DNA from: Kofleriaceae bacterium
GTDB taxonomy: Bacteria; Myxococcota_A; Polyangia; Haliangiales; Haliangiaceae
DNA length: 64,000 nucleotides
Reading direction: 5' to 3'
Assembly: GCA_025357755.1 (NCBI GenBank)
Contig: JANXOP010000302.1
Location: forward strand, 51,356-115,355
Part shown: in pieces, positions 19,037 to 29,367 of the stretch
Position numbering within the stretch: the first letter of the stretch is position 1
Layout: each line of letters opens with the position of its first letter
Made by a program: the position numbers and the translations under genes
The notes under the pieces: model-generated
Seen by the model: only the letters and a program-made list of their open reading frames with translations
Databases searched by the model: none
Told to the model about the DNA's origin: nothing

Positions 19037-20760
19037 GTACCACCGACAAAGCCTGGATCCTCGGGACGGCCGGCCACATCGATCACGGCAAGACCGCCCT
19101 CGTAAAAGCGCTCACGGGCGTCGATACGGATCGCTTGCCGATCGAGAAGCAGCGCGGCATCACGACCGAGCTCGGCTTCGCGCCGTTGCACCTCGGCGAG
19201 CGCCAGGTCGCCATGGTCGACGTGCCCGGGCACGAGCGATTCGTCAAATCGATGGTCGCGGGTGCGACCGGCATCGACGTCGTGATCATGGTGATCGCGG
19301 CCGATGAAGGTGCGATGCCCCAGACCCGCGAGCACCTCGCGATCTGCGACCTGCTCGGGATCAAGCGGGGCGTGATCGCGCTGACCAAGGCGGATCTCGT
19401 CGATGCCGAGACCCTCGCCCTCGCGACCGCGGATGTCACCGAGGTCGTCGCCGGCACGTTCCTCGAGGGTGCGGCGATCATGCCGGTCTCCGCGCGGGAT
19501 GGCAGCGGGCTCGAGGCCCTGCGCGGCGAGCTCGCCGCGATCCTCGAGAGCCTCGAGCCGCGGACGCTGTCCGGCGTGTTCCGGCTCGCGGTCGATCGCG
19601 TGTTCACGAAGAAGGGCTTCGGCACGATCGTCACCGGCACCATCCTCAGCGGCGAGGTCCGCGTCGGCGACGAGCTCGAGGTCATCCCGAGCGGGCTCTC
19701 GCCGCGCGTACGCGGGCTCGAATCTCATGGTCAGGCCGTCGAGAGTGCGCACGCCGGCCAACGGTGCGCGATCAACCTCGGAGGTGCGGCCGTCGCCGAG
19801 CTCGCGCGCGGCAACATGCTCGTACATCCCTCGCGCGTCGCGGCCTCGCACATCCTCGACGTCCAGCTCCGTTATCTCGCGACCGCCGCGCATCCCTTGC
19901 CCGCGCAATCGAAGGTCTTGCTCCATCACGCGACGACGCAAGTGCTCGCGACGCTGGTGCTCCTCGACGGCAAACCCCTCGCACCAGGCGGCACCGCGCT
20001 CGCGCAGATCCGGATCGATCGCGAGACCCCGGTCGCCGCGCTCCCTGGTGATCGCTTCATCGTGCGTGGCTTTGTCAGTACGCCCGCGCATGGCTCGACG
20101 ATCGGAGGCGGTCAGATCATTCGCGTCCTCGCGCCGCGTGCGCGGCGCAGTCACGATCAGATCGTCGCGACGCTCGCGCGCGCCCAGCTCGACGAACGGA
20201 TCGCGCTCGATGTCAAAGCCAGCGCGACCACCGGGCTCTCGGCGCGCGAGCTCGGCCAACGCACCGGGGTCGCGGATCTCACGGAGCTCCTGGCCGAGCT
20301 CGTCCAGCACGGCACGCTCGTCGCGCGTGGCGAGCGCTTCCTGCACGCCGAGGTCGTCGCGCGCAGCGAGCCCAAGCCCGTAGCGCCACCGCCCGTGACG
20401 ATGTCACCGATCGAGCAGCAGGTGCTCGCGAAGTTGCTCGCCACCGGGCTCGAGCCGCCACGCCCGAAGGAGCTCGCCGGCTCGATGGGTCTCACGGAGG
20501 CGGTGGTGAAGCCCGCGCTCGAGCGGCTCGTCGCGGCCAAGCTGGTCACCAAGATCAAACCCGATCTCGTGATGCACCGGCAGATCGTGGATACCATCCG
20601 CACCAAGCTCGTCGCGTTCCTGGCCGCGCACGCCACGATCGACGCACAGCAGTGGAAGGAACTGACCGGCGCGAGCCGGAAGTTCACGATCCCGCTGGCG
20701 GAGTTCTTCGACGCCGAGAAGCTCACGCTTCGCGTCGGTGATCTCCGCCGGAAACGCTAG
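19033..20760 (+). CDS. selB: Selenocysteine-specific elongation factor SelB, apparent CTG start
   Basis: 575 residues if started at CTG 19033. P-loop AGHIDHGKT, the DVPGHERFV switch, TKADL and the four C-terminal winged helices ending SRKFTIPLAEFFD...RVGD are all SelB-specific. It delivers Sec-tRNA to UGA codons marked by a SECIS element. The reading frame has no ATG, GTG or TTG before the P-loop; the first is a TTG at 19135, inside the GTPase domain. CTG 19033, overlapping the ligase stop (CTGA), gives the expected MSTTDKAWILGTAGHID N-terminus. selA, selD and tRNA-Sec are not in the window. Confidence 0.9.
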   Translation: MSTTDKAWILGTAGHIDHGKTALVKALTGVDTDRLPIEKQRGITTELGFAPLHLGERQVAMVDVPGHERFVKSMVAGATGIDVVIMVIAADEGAMPQTREHLAICDLLGIKRGVIALTKADLVDAETLALATADVTEVVAGTFLEGAAIMPVSARDGSGLEALRGELAAILESLEPRTLSGVFRLAVDRVFTKKGFGTIVTGTILSGEVRVGDELEVIPSGLSPRVRGLESHGQAVESAHAGQRCAINLGGAAVAELARGNMLVHPSRVAASHILDVQLRYLATAAHPLPAQSKVLLHHATTQVLATLVLLDGKPLAPGGTALAQIRIDRETPVAALPGDRFIVRGFVSTPAHGSTIGGGQIIRVLAPRARRSHDQIVATLARAQLDERIALDVKASATTGLSARELGQRTGVADLTELLAELVQHGTLVARGERFLHAEVVARSEPKPVAPPPVTMSPIEQQVLAKLLATGLEPPRPKELAGSMGLTEAVVKPALERLVAAKLVTKIKPDLVMHRQIVDTIRTKLVAFLAAHATIDAQQWKELTGASRKFTIPLAEFFDAEKLTLRVGDLRRKR

Positions 20761-21563
20761 AGGAAGTAGCCGATCGAGACGCCGAAGAAGGGCAGCGTAC
20801 GAATGCCGCCCTCGAGGTTGATCGTCAGCTTGTCGGTCGGCTTGAACTGCAAGCCGATGATCCCGTTGATCACCGGAAACACCGGGGGCAGGTCGTACTT
20901 CACGGGCTGACCGAAATCGTGGCCGTCGGAGTCCTGGCCCCTGCCGTTGAAGGTCGTCGGTACGCAGCCCGGCTCGGGCGTCGCGTTCGTCGCACCGACG
21001 CAGATCACGTTGAAGTGCGTGAGCGCGCCCGTGATCACACCGAGCCCGGCGCCGCCACCGTAGCGAAACGACATCCACTTGGTGATGGGCACGTGGTTGA
21101 TGAAGGTGAACTCGACCGTGTACCAGCCGAGGCCACCCGAATCGGAGTGCGACGGGTCGAGCACGTAGTCGGCTTCGGCGCCGGCGCCGACGTTGTCGCC
21201 CTTGTTGATCCAGACGCCCTGGCCAACCGTGATCTGCTCGTGCTCGAACCCGAGCTGGAGCTCGAGGTTGCCCTTGCGGCGGACCAGGTCGAACCCGTAG
21301 CCGAAGTTGCTCGCACCGTCCGCCGCGCGGTCGACGAACAGCTCGAGCAGCCCGGTCGGCACGTGGACACTGCGCAGGCGCAGGTCGATGCCATACTCGA
21401 CGAGATCCTCGGGGTTGCCCGCGGGCGCAGGCTCCGCCGACGGCGGCGGGCTACCCGCCGGATCTTTGGCCGGTTGGACCGGCTTGTCGGCATCGGTCAG
21501 GGCTGCGCCGCCCCAAGAAGTTCCACTGATCGTCAGGATGAGTAGAGACGTGGCTAAACGCAT
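20757..21563 (-). CDS. Secreted beta-rich (outer-membrane-like) protein
   Basis: 268 residues from ATG 21563; a longer frame exists but lacks a signal. A signal peptide (MRLATSLLILTISGTSWGGA) is followed by a Pro-rich linker, then alternating Gly/aromatic beta strands (GYGFDLVRRKGNLELQLGFE, LTINLEGG) ending in Phe-Leu (GVSIGYFL), typical of outer-membrane barrels. Function unknown. It converges on selB and the two share the palindromic stop CTAG at 20757-20760. It is divergent from the following lipoprotein with only 35 bp between the starts. Confidence 0.75.
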   Translation of the reverse strand: MRLATSLLILTISGTSWGGAALTDADKPVQPAKDPAGSPPPSAEPAPAGNPEDLVEYGIDLRLRSVHVPTGLLELFVDRAADGASNFGYGFDLVRRKGNLELQLGFEHEQITVGQGVWINKGDNVGAGAEADYVLDPSHSDSGGLGWYTVEFTFINHVPITKWMSFRYGGGAGLGVITGALTHFNVICVGATNATPEPGCVPTTFNGRGQDSDGHDFGQPVKYDLPPVFPVINGIIGLQFKPTDKLTINLEGGIRTLPFFGVSIGYFL

Positions 21564-21598
21564 GATTCCCCCAGCGGCTCGACAATATATACTGACGC

Positions 21599-23146
21599 AT
21601 GCGGCGTCCCGTATTTCCGACGGGATTCGCAACCCAGATGCGGTGTTGCTCACTCCTCGCGCTTGCCGTACTCGCCTCTTGCAGCGGCGTGGGGCTCGGC
21701 GAGACCTGCGCCGGCACCGACGACTGCGCGACCACGCTGCAATGTATTTCTAACGTCTGCCAGGCACGCTGCCTGCGCGCCCCTGATTGCGGCGACGGTT
21801 TCTCCTGCGGCGCCGATGGCATCTGCCGCGAAGGCAACGGCCAGCTCGGCGACTCCTGCGTCTCGGAGGTCGATTGTGTCGGCGGTCTGGCCTGCGAGCT
21901 CTCCGGGGTCTCGACCACCGCGGGCGCCCTCCAGGCGAGCTGCGTGACAGCCGGTGGCGGGCATCCCGCGAACGCGGCGTGTACCGCCGACAGCGAGTGT
22001 CGGAACCACACGTGTGCGCTCGGGCGCTGCATCGATCTGTGCAGGGAGACCCGTGATTGTGGGGTCGGTACGAGCTGCGCCGAGATTCCACGTGTCGAAG
22101 CGAACGGCGTGATGTTCGCGGGCTGCCTCCAAGCGACTGGATCGCTCGCGTGGAACATCCCGGTTCATGGCTCGGCCGAGACGATCAAGCTGCCGATCCC
22201 GAACACCGCGCAGTCCGTCGCGGTGACGATGCGCGTCGACGATCCGAACCAGGAAGTCGGCGTCACCCACATCACCTCGCCCGCTAACGTCACGCTCCTC
22301 GATTTCGCCGATGACCCTTTCGCGGGTCTGGTACGCCATCGTCCAGACGTCGGTCAATCGGTGCTCGCGATGCCATCGACCCCCGATGCGCCCTTGATCC
22401 CTGGCGCGTATACGCTCGATGTCCGGTCGTTGAAGCCACCGTTCACGCAAGCGAGCATCGGCACCGCGACGCCGATCGTGACCGCCGTGATCAAGCTCGA
22501 TGCGAGCGTGATCCTCGATCTTCACTTCTACTTCCTGAACTTCGACGATCACCCGTGCGCCGCAGCCTTCGGGTCCGCGGGCACGTTGAATGCGACGCTC
22601 GCGAACAGCGCGACGTTCTTTCAGAACGACTTTCTCGGCAAGCTACGCCAGGTGTTCGCGCATGGCGGCGTCGCGCTCGGGACGCTCTCGTACGAGGACT
22701 GCTGCCTCGACGACAACGGCGTGAAACAGGCGCATCCGGATCTCGACGGGCTCGACATCTCGAACGCCGCGGCCTTGCTCGGGCTCGGCAAGCACCGTGT
22801 CGGGATCAACGTGTTCTTCGTCCGATCGTTGTCGCCCGTCGGCCTGCAAGCCTTCGGACCCAACCCCGGGCCGGCCGGCCTCGCCGGGACCTCGCAATCG
22901 GGCGTGATCATCTCGCTCGATACGCTGTGCTACCGGACCTGGAATGACCTAGCGCGGCTGACCGCTCACGAGCTCGCGCGCTACATGGGCTTGTACGACA
23001 ACGTCGAGATCGATCCCGCGCAACGCGATCCGATCAGCGACAGCGACCAGACGAGCGCCAATCTGATGTTCTATTCGGAGTTCGGTGGCGCGGATCTCTC
23101 GCAAGGTCAGCACGACATCCTCAGCCGCAGTCCGGTCTTGCGATGA
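21599..23146 (+). CDS. Cys-rich lipoprotein with degenerate metzincin protease domain
   Basis: 515 residues from ATG 21599; ATG 21638 would put the lipobox LASC at residues 12-15. Two C-x5-C-x5-C-x4/5-C modules and further cysteines span about 35-150. The C-terminal half ends like a matrixin: HELARYMGLYD at 457-467 aligns with HExxHxxGLxD but has Arg (codon CGC) for the second zinc His. It is followed by a Met-turn-like SANLMFY and LSQGQHDIL. It may bind rather than cut, or be a degraded protease. TATACT at 21588 could be a -10 box, favouring the later start. It overlaps the HEAT-like gene. Confidence 0.78.
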   Translation: MRRPVFPTGFATQMRCCSLLALAVLASCSGVGLGETCAGTDDCATTLQCISNVCQARCLRAPDCGDGFSCGADGICREGNGQLGDSCVSEVDCVGGLACELSGVSTTAGALQASCVTAGGGHPANAACTADSECRNHTCALGRCIDLCRETRDCGVGTSCAEIPRVEANGVMFAGCLQATGSLAWNIPVHGSAETIKLPIPNTAQSVAVTMRVDDPNQEVGVTHITSPANVTLLDFADDPFAGLVRHRPDVGQSVLAMPSTPDAPLIPGAYTLDVRSLKPPFTQASIGTATPIVTAVIKLDASVILDLHFYFLNFDDHPCAAAFGSAGTLNATLANSATFFQNDFLGKLRQVFAHGGVALGTLSYEDCCLDDNGVKQAHPDLDGLDISNAAALLGLGKHRVGINVFFVRSLSPVGLQAFGPNPGPAGLAGTSQSGVIISLDTLCYRTWNDLARLTAHELARYMGLYDNVEIDPAQRDPISDSDQTSANLMFYSEFGGADLSQGQHDILSRSPVLR

Positions 23147-23730
23147 GGATCCTCTTGCTCGCGCTGCTCGTCGGACTCGTGGCCTCGGCCCGAGGTTCGA
23201 CCCCGCTGACCGCGCAGATCCAGAACGTGCTCACGCCGATCGATACGGTGCCGACGCAGCTCGAGCTCGACACCGCGTTCACCGATCACGCTCAGGCGCT
23301 CCAGGGACTCGCCGGGATCTCGCTCGACGACGCGACCGATACGGGGATCCGGCTGCGCGCGATCCACGCCTTGACCAAGTACTGCGCGGGAAGTCCATGC
23401 GTCGATGGCGACATGGCGCACCAGGCGCTGGTCGGGATCATCCAGGCCAGCCAGGATGCGTCGACCGGTGCGCGGGTGGTCGTGCTGCGCGGGGCGATCG
23501 AAGCCCTCGGGCCCCAACGGGTCGGCACCGACCTACCCTTGCTCGTACCGCTACTCGAGCACCAGAGCCGGGACGTTCGGGCGGCGACGGTCCATGCCCT
23601 TCGGGACCTCTGCAATACACAAGCGATCAACCCGTTACGGGCGCTGCTCCAGCACGAAACGACCGACCAGGTCCGGCTGGCCATCTCGGAAGCCCTCCGA
23701 ATTCTCGGTCAGACCCAGCCCTGTCAGTGA
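23143..23730 (+). CDS. Secreted HEAT-repeat protein
   Basis: 195 residues, ATGA overlap with the preceding lipoprotein. A signal peptide MRILLLALLVGLVASARG is followed by HEAT-like helices (LLVPLLEHQSRDVRAATVHALRDL and INPLRALLQHETTDQVRLAISEALRIL). Probably an interaction scaffold in the periplasm working with the upstream pseudo-protease. No catalytic signature. Confidence 0.78.
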   Translation: MRILLLALLVGLVASARGSTPLTAQIQNVLTPIDTVPTQLELDTAFTDHAQALQGLAGISLDDATDTGIRLRAIHALTKYCAGSPCVDGDMAHQALVGIIQASQDASTGARVVVLRGAIEALGPQRVGTDLPLLVPLLEHQSRDVRAATVHALRDLCNTQAINPLRALLQHETTDQVRLAISEALRILGQTQPCQ

Positions 23731-23760
23731 GGGTCAGCACAACCATGCGGAATCGTTTGG

Positions 23761-23825
23761 TTGTACTAAGCGCCGACCGATCGTAGAATTAGAGAGTTCG
23801 TGGCTGGGTGCACACCGGTGCACCC
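23761..23825 (+). promoter_or_regulatory. Candidate promoter and leader hairpin of the kinase operon
   Basis: TTGTAC (23761-23766), a 17-bp spacer and TAGAAT (23784-23789) make a plausible sigma70-type promoter. The predicted leader contains a perfect 8-bp inverted repeat GGGTGCAC-ACCG-GTGCACCC at 23806-23825, just before the kinase ATG, which may be an operator or affect translation. Confidence 0.5.
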
Positions 23826-23838
23826 CGAGCGATCCCCT

Positions 23839-25806
23839 ATGTCGACCCGCGATTCCAGAGCTCGGCCGCCGCGCACGGAGCCGGCACGCGACGGGCAGCG
23901 CGAGCAAACGCAGTCGCTGCAACTCGAGATCGACGACGCACAGCGCGACTCTCATCCATCGCTCGCGGTCGGCACGCATGGCGACGAGCGCACCCGCGTC
24001 GAATCGCCAAGCGCGCGCAACGCGCCGCCGGGCAGCAAGCCACCACCGCTGCCGAGCCGCAGCCCCGATGATCCAGATATCCGCATCGGGCAGACGTTCG
24101 GCACGTACAAGCTGCAGGAGCTGCTCGGCAAGGGCGGCATGGGCTACGTCTATCGCGCCGAGCATACGAAGCTCGGGCGCGAGGTCGCGCTCAAGTTGCT
24201 GCGCGCCGATTACGCGAAGCGCCGCGATGCGGTGAATCGGTTCTTCCAGGAAGCCAAGACCGTCAATCGCGTTCGGCATCGCAACATAGTCGACGTCACC
24301 GACTTCGTCGAGCTCGACGACGGCACGACCTTCATCATCATGGAGCTGCTGCGCGGCCAGAGCCTGGGCCGCTGGGCGCGCGAACACTTCGATCTCGCGC
24401 GCTCGCTCGCGCTGCTCGTCCAGATCTGCGATGGCCTCGGTGCCGCGCACGCGGTCGGCGTCGTCCATCGCGATCTCAAGCCCGACAACGTCATCGTGGT
24501 GCCGACGACGGATGGCGCCGAGATGGTGAAGCTGCTCGATTTCGGGGTCGCCAAGCTCGTCAATCGCGACGACGAGGACGTCGGCTTTCAGACCCAGGCC
24601 GGCTCGGTGATCGGCACCCCCGCGTACATGTCTCCGGAGCAAGCCGGCGGCATGCAGGTCGACCAGCGCTCCGATATCTATTCGCTCGGCGCGATCATGT
24701 ACGAGCTGTTCTGCGGGCAGCCCTTGTTCCGCGGGCGATCGTTTGGCGAGTACGTCCGCAAGCACCTCACCGAGAATCCGGTGCCGCCGCATCAGACCCA
24801 GGGTGGCGCGGGGATCAATCCGAACCTCGAAGCGCTGATCATGCGCTGCCTCGCGAAGGAACCGAACGAGCGCTTCGGTCACATCCTCGAGCTCCGCGAC
24901 GGATTACTCCATCTCCTCGGCGGTGCCACCACGAACCCCGGCGCGATCAGTGGCATCCATCCGCCGAGTGGCTTGCATCACAAGGTCCCGACGCTGATCG
25001 CTGCGGACGCGCTCCCGAATCACATGCTGCCGCTGCCACCGCCGAGCCACACCACGCAGCCGACCCCGCATCCCGCGCCCTATCCAGCGCAATACCAGGT
25101 GCTGCCAACCATGCCGACCGGCATGGGCCAGGTCTCGAACACGCCCTACAACAACTACACGAGCACGTCCGCGACTGGTCGCTCGCCGTGGGCGCGCTAC
25201 ATCGGGTTCGGTTCGATCGCGATCGCGGTCGGTGTGGTTTGCGCGATGGTCTACATCCACGGGAACCACGATCCCGAGCCAGTCGCTCGATCCGCCCCTG
25301 TCGTGGTGCCGCCGCTCGCGCCGCCGCCGCTCGTGGTGCCCGCACCGATCGCGAAGCTGGAGCAGATCGAGCTTCGCTTCGATTCGCTGCCGAGCGCCGG
25401 TATCTACGCCGAGGGCCACTCTGCGGAGCTGTGTCGCACGCCATGCGCGTTCAACGTCGAGCTCACCACGGAGAGCGATGCGAAGGGCAAGCGCACGTTC
25501 ATCGTGCGGAGCCAGGGCTATCTAGACAAGCAGATCGTCGTCGATCTCGGTGCGGCGCAACGCGAGTTCCACGTCACGCTCGATCACGACATGGTCCCGA
25601 TCGAAGGCGGCTCGGTCGACGAGCCGCTCAAGAAGCCGACGAGAGCGCAGACGAAACTCAAGAAGTCTCCCAAGACCGACAAGCCGGTCGAGCCGGTGAA
25701 GCCCGTTGTCGAAGATCCGCCGGTACCCGAAGCGAAGAAGCCGACCGTCCCGGCAACTACGATCGATCCGACCGATACGCACGACCCCTTCAAGTCTCAT
25801 AAATGA
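23839..25806 (+). CDS. Transmembrane Ser/Thr protein kinase (PknB family)
   Basis: 655 residues from ATG 23839 (GTG 23800 is the alternative). The kinase domain is at about 87-358, with glycine loop GKGGMGYVYRAEH, catalytic Lys in VALKLLRAD, HRDLKPDN, DFGVAK and the activation segment GTPAYMSPEQ. A Pro/His/Thr-rich linker precedes one transmembrane helix at about 453-474. The outer C-terminal part resembles a PEGA-like beta sandwich followed by a Lys/Pro tail. First gene of a three-gene operon whose products are all envelope-associated. PASTA domains are absent. Confidence 0.93.
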   Translation: MSTRDSRARPPRTEPARDGQREQTQSLQLEIDDAQRDSHPSLAVGTHGDERTRVESPSARNAPPGSKPPPLPSRSPDDPDIRIGQTFGTYKLQELLGKGGMGYVYRAEHTKLGREVALKLLRADYAKRRDAVNRFFQEAKTVNRVRHRNIVDVTDFVELDDGTTFIIMELLRGQSLGRWAREHFDLARSLALLVQICDGLGAAHAVGVVHRDLKPDNVIVVPTTDGAEMVKLLDFGVAKLVNRDDEDVGFQTQAGSVIGTPAYMSPEQAGGMQVDQRSDIYSLGAIMYELFCGQPLFRGRSFGEYVRKHLTENPVPPHQTQGGAGINPNLEALIMRCLAKEPNERFGHILELRDGLLHLLGGATTNPGAISGIHPPSGLHHKVPTLIAADALPNHMLPLPPPSHTTQPTPHPAPYPAQYQVLPTMPTGMGQVSNTPYNNYTSTSATGRSPWARYIGFGSIAIAVGVVCAMVYIHGNHDPEPVARSAPVVVPPLAPPPLVVPAPIAKLEQIELRFDSLPSAGIYAEGHSAELCRTPCAFNVELTTESDAKGKRTFIVRSQGYLDKQIVVDLGAAQREFHVTLDHDMVPIEGGSVDEPLKKPTRAQTKLKKSPKTDKPVEPVKPVVEDPPVPEAKKPTVPATTIDPTDTHDPFKSHK

Positions 25807-26360
25807 CGTCCGCTTTGCTTCGTTGGCTCGTCCTCGCGAGCCTGTGCTTCTTCGCTGTGCCTGCACGTGCCGACGATCTCGCCACGCGCTCGGCGAAGCG
25901 CCACTACGAGCGCGGCGAGAAGCTGTTCGCGCTCGGCAAGTTCGATCAAGCGCTCGACGAGTATCAGCAAGCGTTCGATGCCAAGCCGCTCGGCGACTTT
26001 CTGTACAACATCGGGCAGTGCTACCGAAACCTCAGCGACTACAACCAGGCGATCTTCTCGTTCAAGAAGTACTTGAAGCTCAAACCCGACGCCGATGATC
26101 GCGACAAGGTCGAGAAGCTGATCGAGGAGCTCGAGGAGAAGCAGCAGCGCGGCGAGGGCGAGAAGTTCGCGCCGAAGCCAGATCCCGGCGAGCCCCCGCC
26201 GCCCCCGAAGACCGACGCCCCGATCTACAAGAAGTGGTGGTTCTGGACCGGCATCGCGGTGATCGGCGTGGCCGGTGGCGTCGGCGTCTACGAAGCGACG
26301 AAGAGCAGCGGGCCGCCGCCGACCGACCTCGGCAATATCGGCCGGGTGTTCTCGTGGTGA
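25803..26360 (+). CDS. Secreted TPR protein with C-terminal membrane helix
   Basis: 185 residues, ATGA overlap with the kinase gene. A signal peptide ending VPARA is followed by two to three TPRs (GEKLFALGKFDQALDEYQQA, LYNIGQCYRNLSDYNQAIFSFKKYLKL), a charged coil and Pro-rich linker, and a membrane helix near the C-terminus (WWFWTGIAVIGVAGGVGVYE). Similar proteins often sit beside myxobacterial kinases. The role is unknown; it may bind the kinase's outer domain. Confidence 0.82.
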   Translation: MTSALLRWLVLASLCFFAVPARADDLATRSAKRHYERGEKLFALGKFDQALDEYQQAFDAKPLGDFLYNIGQCYRNLSDYNQAIFSFKKYLKLKPDADDRDKVEKLIEELEEKQQRGEGEKFAPKPDPGEPPPPPKTDAPIYKKWWFWTGIAVIGVAGGVGVYEATKSSGPPPTDLGNIGRVFSW

Positions 26361-27886
26361 AGCGCGGTCTTCGGGTAGCAGGCGTCGCCGTGCTCCTCGC
26401 GGCCCCCGCGTGCGGCAGTGGCGAGACGTTCGTGGTGGTGACGGTATCGGCGCGACCGACCGTGCACGATGTCGCGAAACTCGAGGTCACCCAGTCGAGC
26501 AGCGGGACCACGCGCACCGATACGCTCGATCTCGGCGCGCACGCGCTGCCCGCGACGTTCAGCATCAGCGCGACGAATCGCGCGGGCGAGCTCGACCTCT
26601 CGATCGCCGGTAAGGCGAGTGATGGCTCGAGTGTCGCGATCGGCACCACGACCACGTCGTTCGATCTCGACACCGCGACCGTGCAGCTCGATCCGGCGGA
26701 CTTCGTGGTCAACACCGACTACGCGATGGACGAGTTCACGACCACGGACTTCGAGACCAGCGGCTACCAGATCTCGGCGACGTCCGATGACAAGTGGACG
26801 GTGTCGTTCCGCAACACGTGCACCGATACCTGCAACGTCTTCGCACGCACGATCGGCAGCGATGGAGCACCCGCGAAGACGACCGCCGCCGCGGGCACGA
26901 ACGCGTATCAGATCACCTCGGCAACGACCCAGGAAGGCGCGTTCTCCGCGATCGCGGGCCAGGGCTCGGCGACGATCGCGGCGTGGGATTTTAGCGACAC
27001 CGTCGGCACAGGCGTCGGCGTTGCCTGCCGTGGCATCGATGCGAACGGCACGCTCACTCCGGGTCAACGCACGATCTCGACCGACGCGGCGGATACCGTC
27101 GTGATCGCGCCGCTGCCGACGGGAAACTTCGCCGTCGCCTGGCAGGTCTACTCGCCCAACGCCGCGATCCACACGATGATCGCGCGGCCGGATTGCACCA
27201 CGCTGACCACGCTTCCGGTCGCGGTCGCACCGACGGCCGGGACGATCAATGGCCCACACCGCTCGACGGTCGCCGCGAGTGGCACCGCTCTACTCTACGG
27301 CTGGATCCAGGACAATGCTGCGTTCGTGCGCGCGACCACGACGAGCACGGCACCCGCGTTCACCAACGCCGCGTTCAAGCTCGCGGATCCTCCGATCGGC
27401 GAGACCGCAGAAGCCGTGCGCATCGCGGCCATGGGCTCGGGCTTCGCGGTCGCGATTCGCTACGTCTCGTCGACACTCGGAGCTCCGGGTCAGATCTATC
27501 TCCAGCGCACGACCTCGACGGGCGTCGCGATGGGAACGCCGACGCTGATCTCGGACAAATCCGGCTCGGACTTCACGAATGGCCGGCGCGGCTTCGGGAT
27601 CGCGACCCGCGCCGATGGCATGACGATGCTCGTCTGGTCGCAGTGCGATGACGGCACGGGAGGCCAGTGTGATGGTCGCCTCGATATCTACGGCCGGCTC
27701 GTCGATGCGACCGCGACCGTCGTCGGGGCACCCTTCGTCGTCACGTCGACGACCCTGGGCGATCAACAAGATCCATCGGTGGTCGCACTCACCGATGCCT
27801 TCGCGGTCGCGTGGACCGATGGCAGTAAGTCCGCGCCGGATACCGATGGCACGGCCGTCCGCGCCCGCGTCATCTACCCTCAGTAG
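26357..27886 (+). CDS. Lipoprotein with beta-propeller-like C-terminal part
   Basis: 509 residues from GTG 26357, overlapping the TPR gene stop (GTGA). Signal VAVLLAAPAC with Cys20 as lipidation site. The sequence is Thr/Ala/Gly-rich with repeats of about 50 residues around W/F-aromatic blades (VAWQVYSPNAAI, FAVAIRYVSS, MTMLVWSQCDDG, FAVAWTDGSKS), suggesting a propeller. Third gene of the kinase operon. Function unknown; a binding or sensing role on the membrane surface is inference. Confidence 0.78.
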   Translation: MKRGLRVAGVAVLLAAPACGSGETFVVVTVSARPTVHDVAKLEVTQSSSGTTRTDTLDLGAHALPATFSISATNRAGELDLSIAGKASDGSSVAIGTTTTSFDLDTATVQLDPADFVVNTDYAMDEFTTTDFETSGYQISATSDDKWTVSFRNTCTDTCNVFARTIGSDGAPAKTTAAAGTNAYQITSATTQEGAFSAIAGQGSATIAAWDFSDTVGTGVGVACRGIDANGTLTPGQRTISTDAADTVVIAPLPTGNFAVAWQVYSPNAAIHTMIARPDCTTLTTLPVAVAPTAGTINGPHRSTVAASGTALLYGWIQDNAAFVRATTTSTAPAFTNAAFKLADPPIGETAEAVRIAAMGSGFAVAIRYVSSTLGAPGQIYLQRTTSTGVAMGTPTLISDKSGSDFTNGRRGFGIATRADGMTMLVWSQCDDGTGGQCDGRLDIYGRLVDATATVVGAPFVVTSTTLGDQQDPSVVALTDAFAVAWTDGSKSAPDTDGTAVRARVIYPQ

Positions 27887-27909
27887 CAGCCCTGCGGTCG
27901 CGCACCGCT

Positions 27910-27926
27910 CCCCGCCCGAGGCGGGG
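27910..27926. terminator. Hairpin between convergent genes
   Basis: Perfect 7-bp GC stem CCCCGCC-CGA-GGCGGGG in the 48-bp gap between the kinase-operon lipoprotein and the convergent sigma54 regulator. It could serve both strands. Flanking T-runs are weak. Confidence 0.5.
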
Positions 27927-27934
27927 TTGGCGTG

Positions 27935-29308
<1,374 letters not shown>

Positions 29309-29367
29309 GCTACGGCCAGACCCTAGCAGATTTGACTAACGTGCTGCGACCATTTAGGTTTCCAGCC

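Noticed and set aside
19033..19135. Frameshift or truncation at the start of selB
   Set aside because: The frame is open and in register from CTG 19033 through the P-loop with no indel needed; a non-AUG start explains it.
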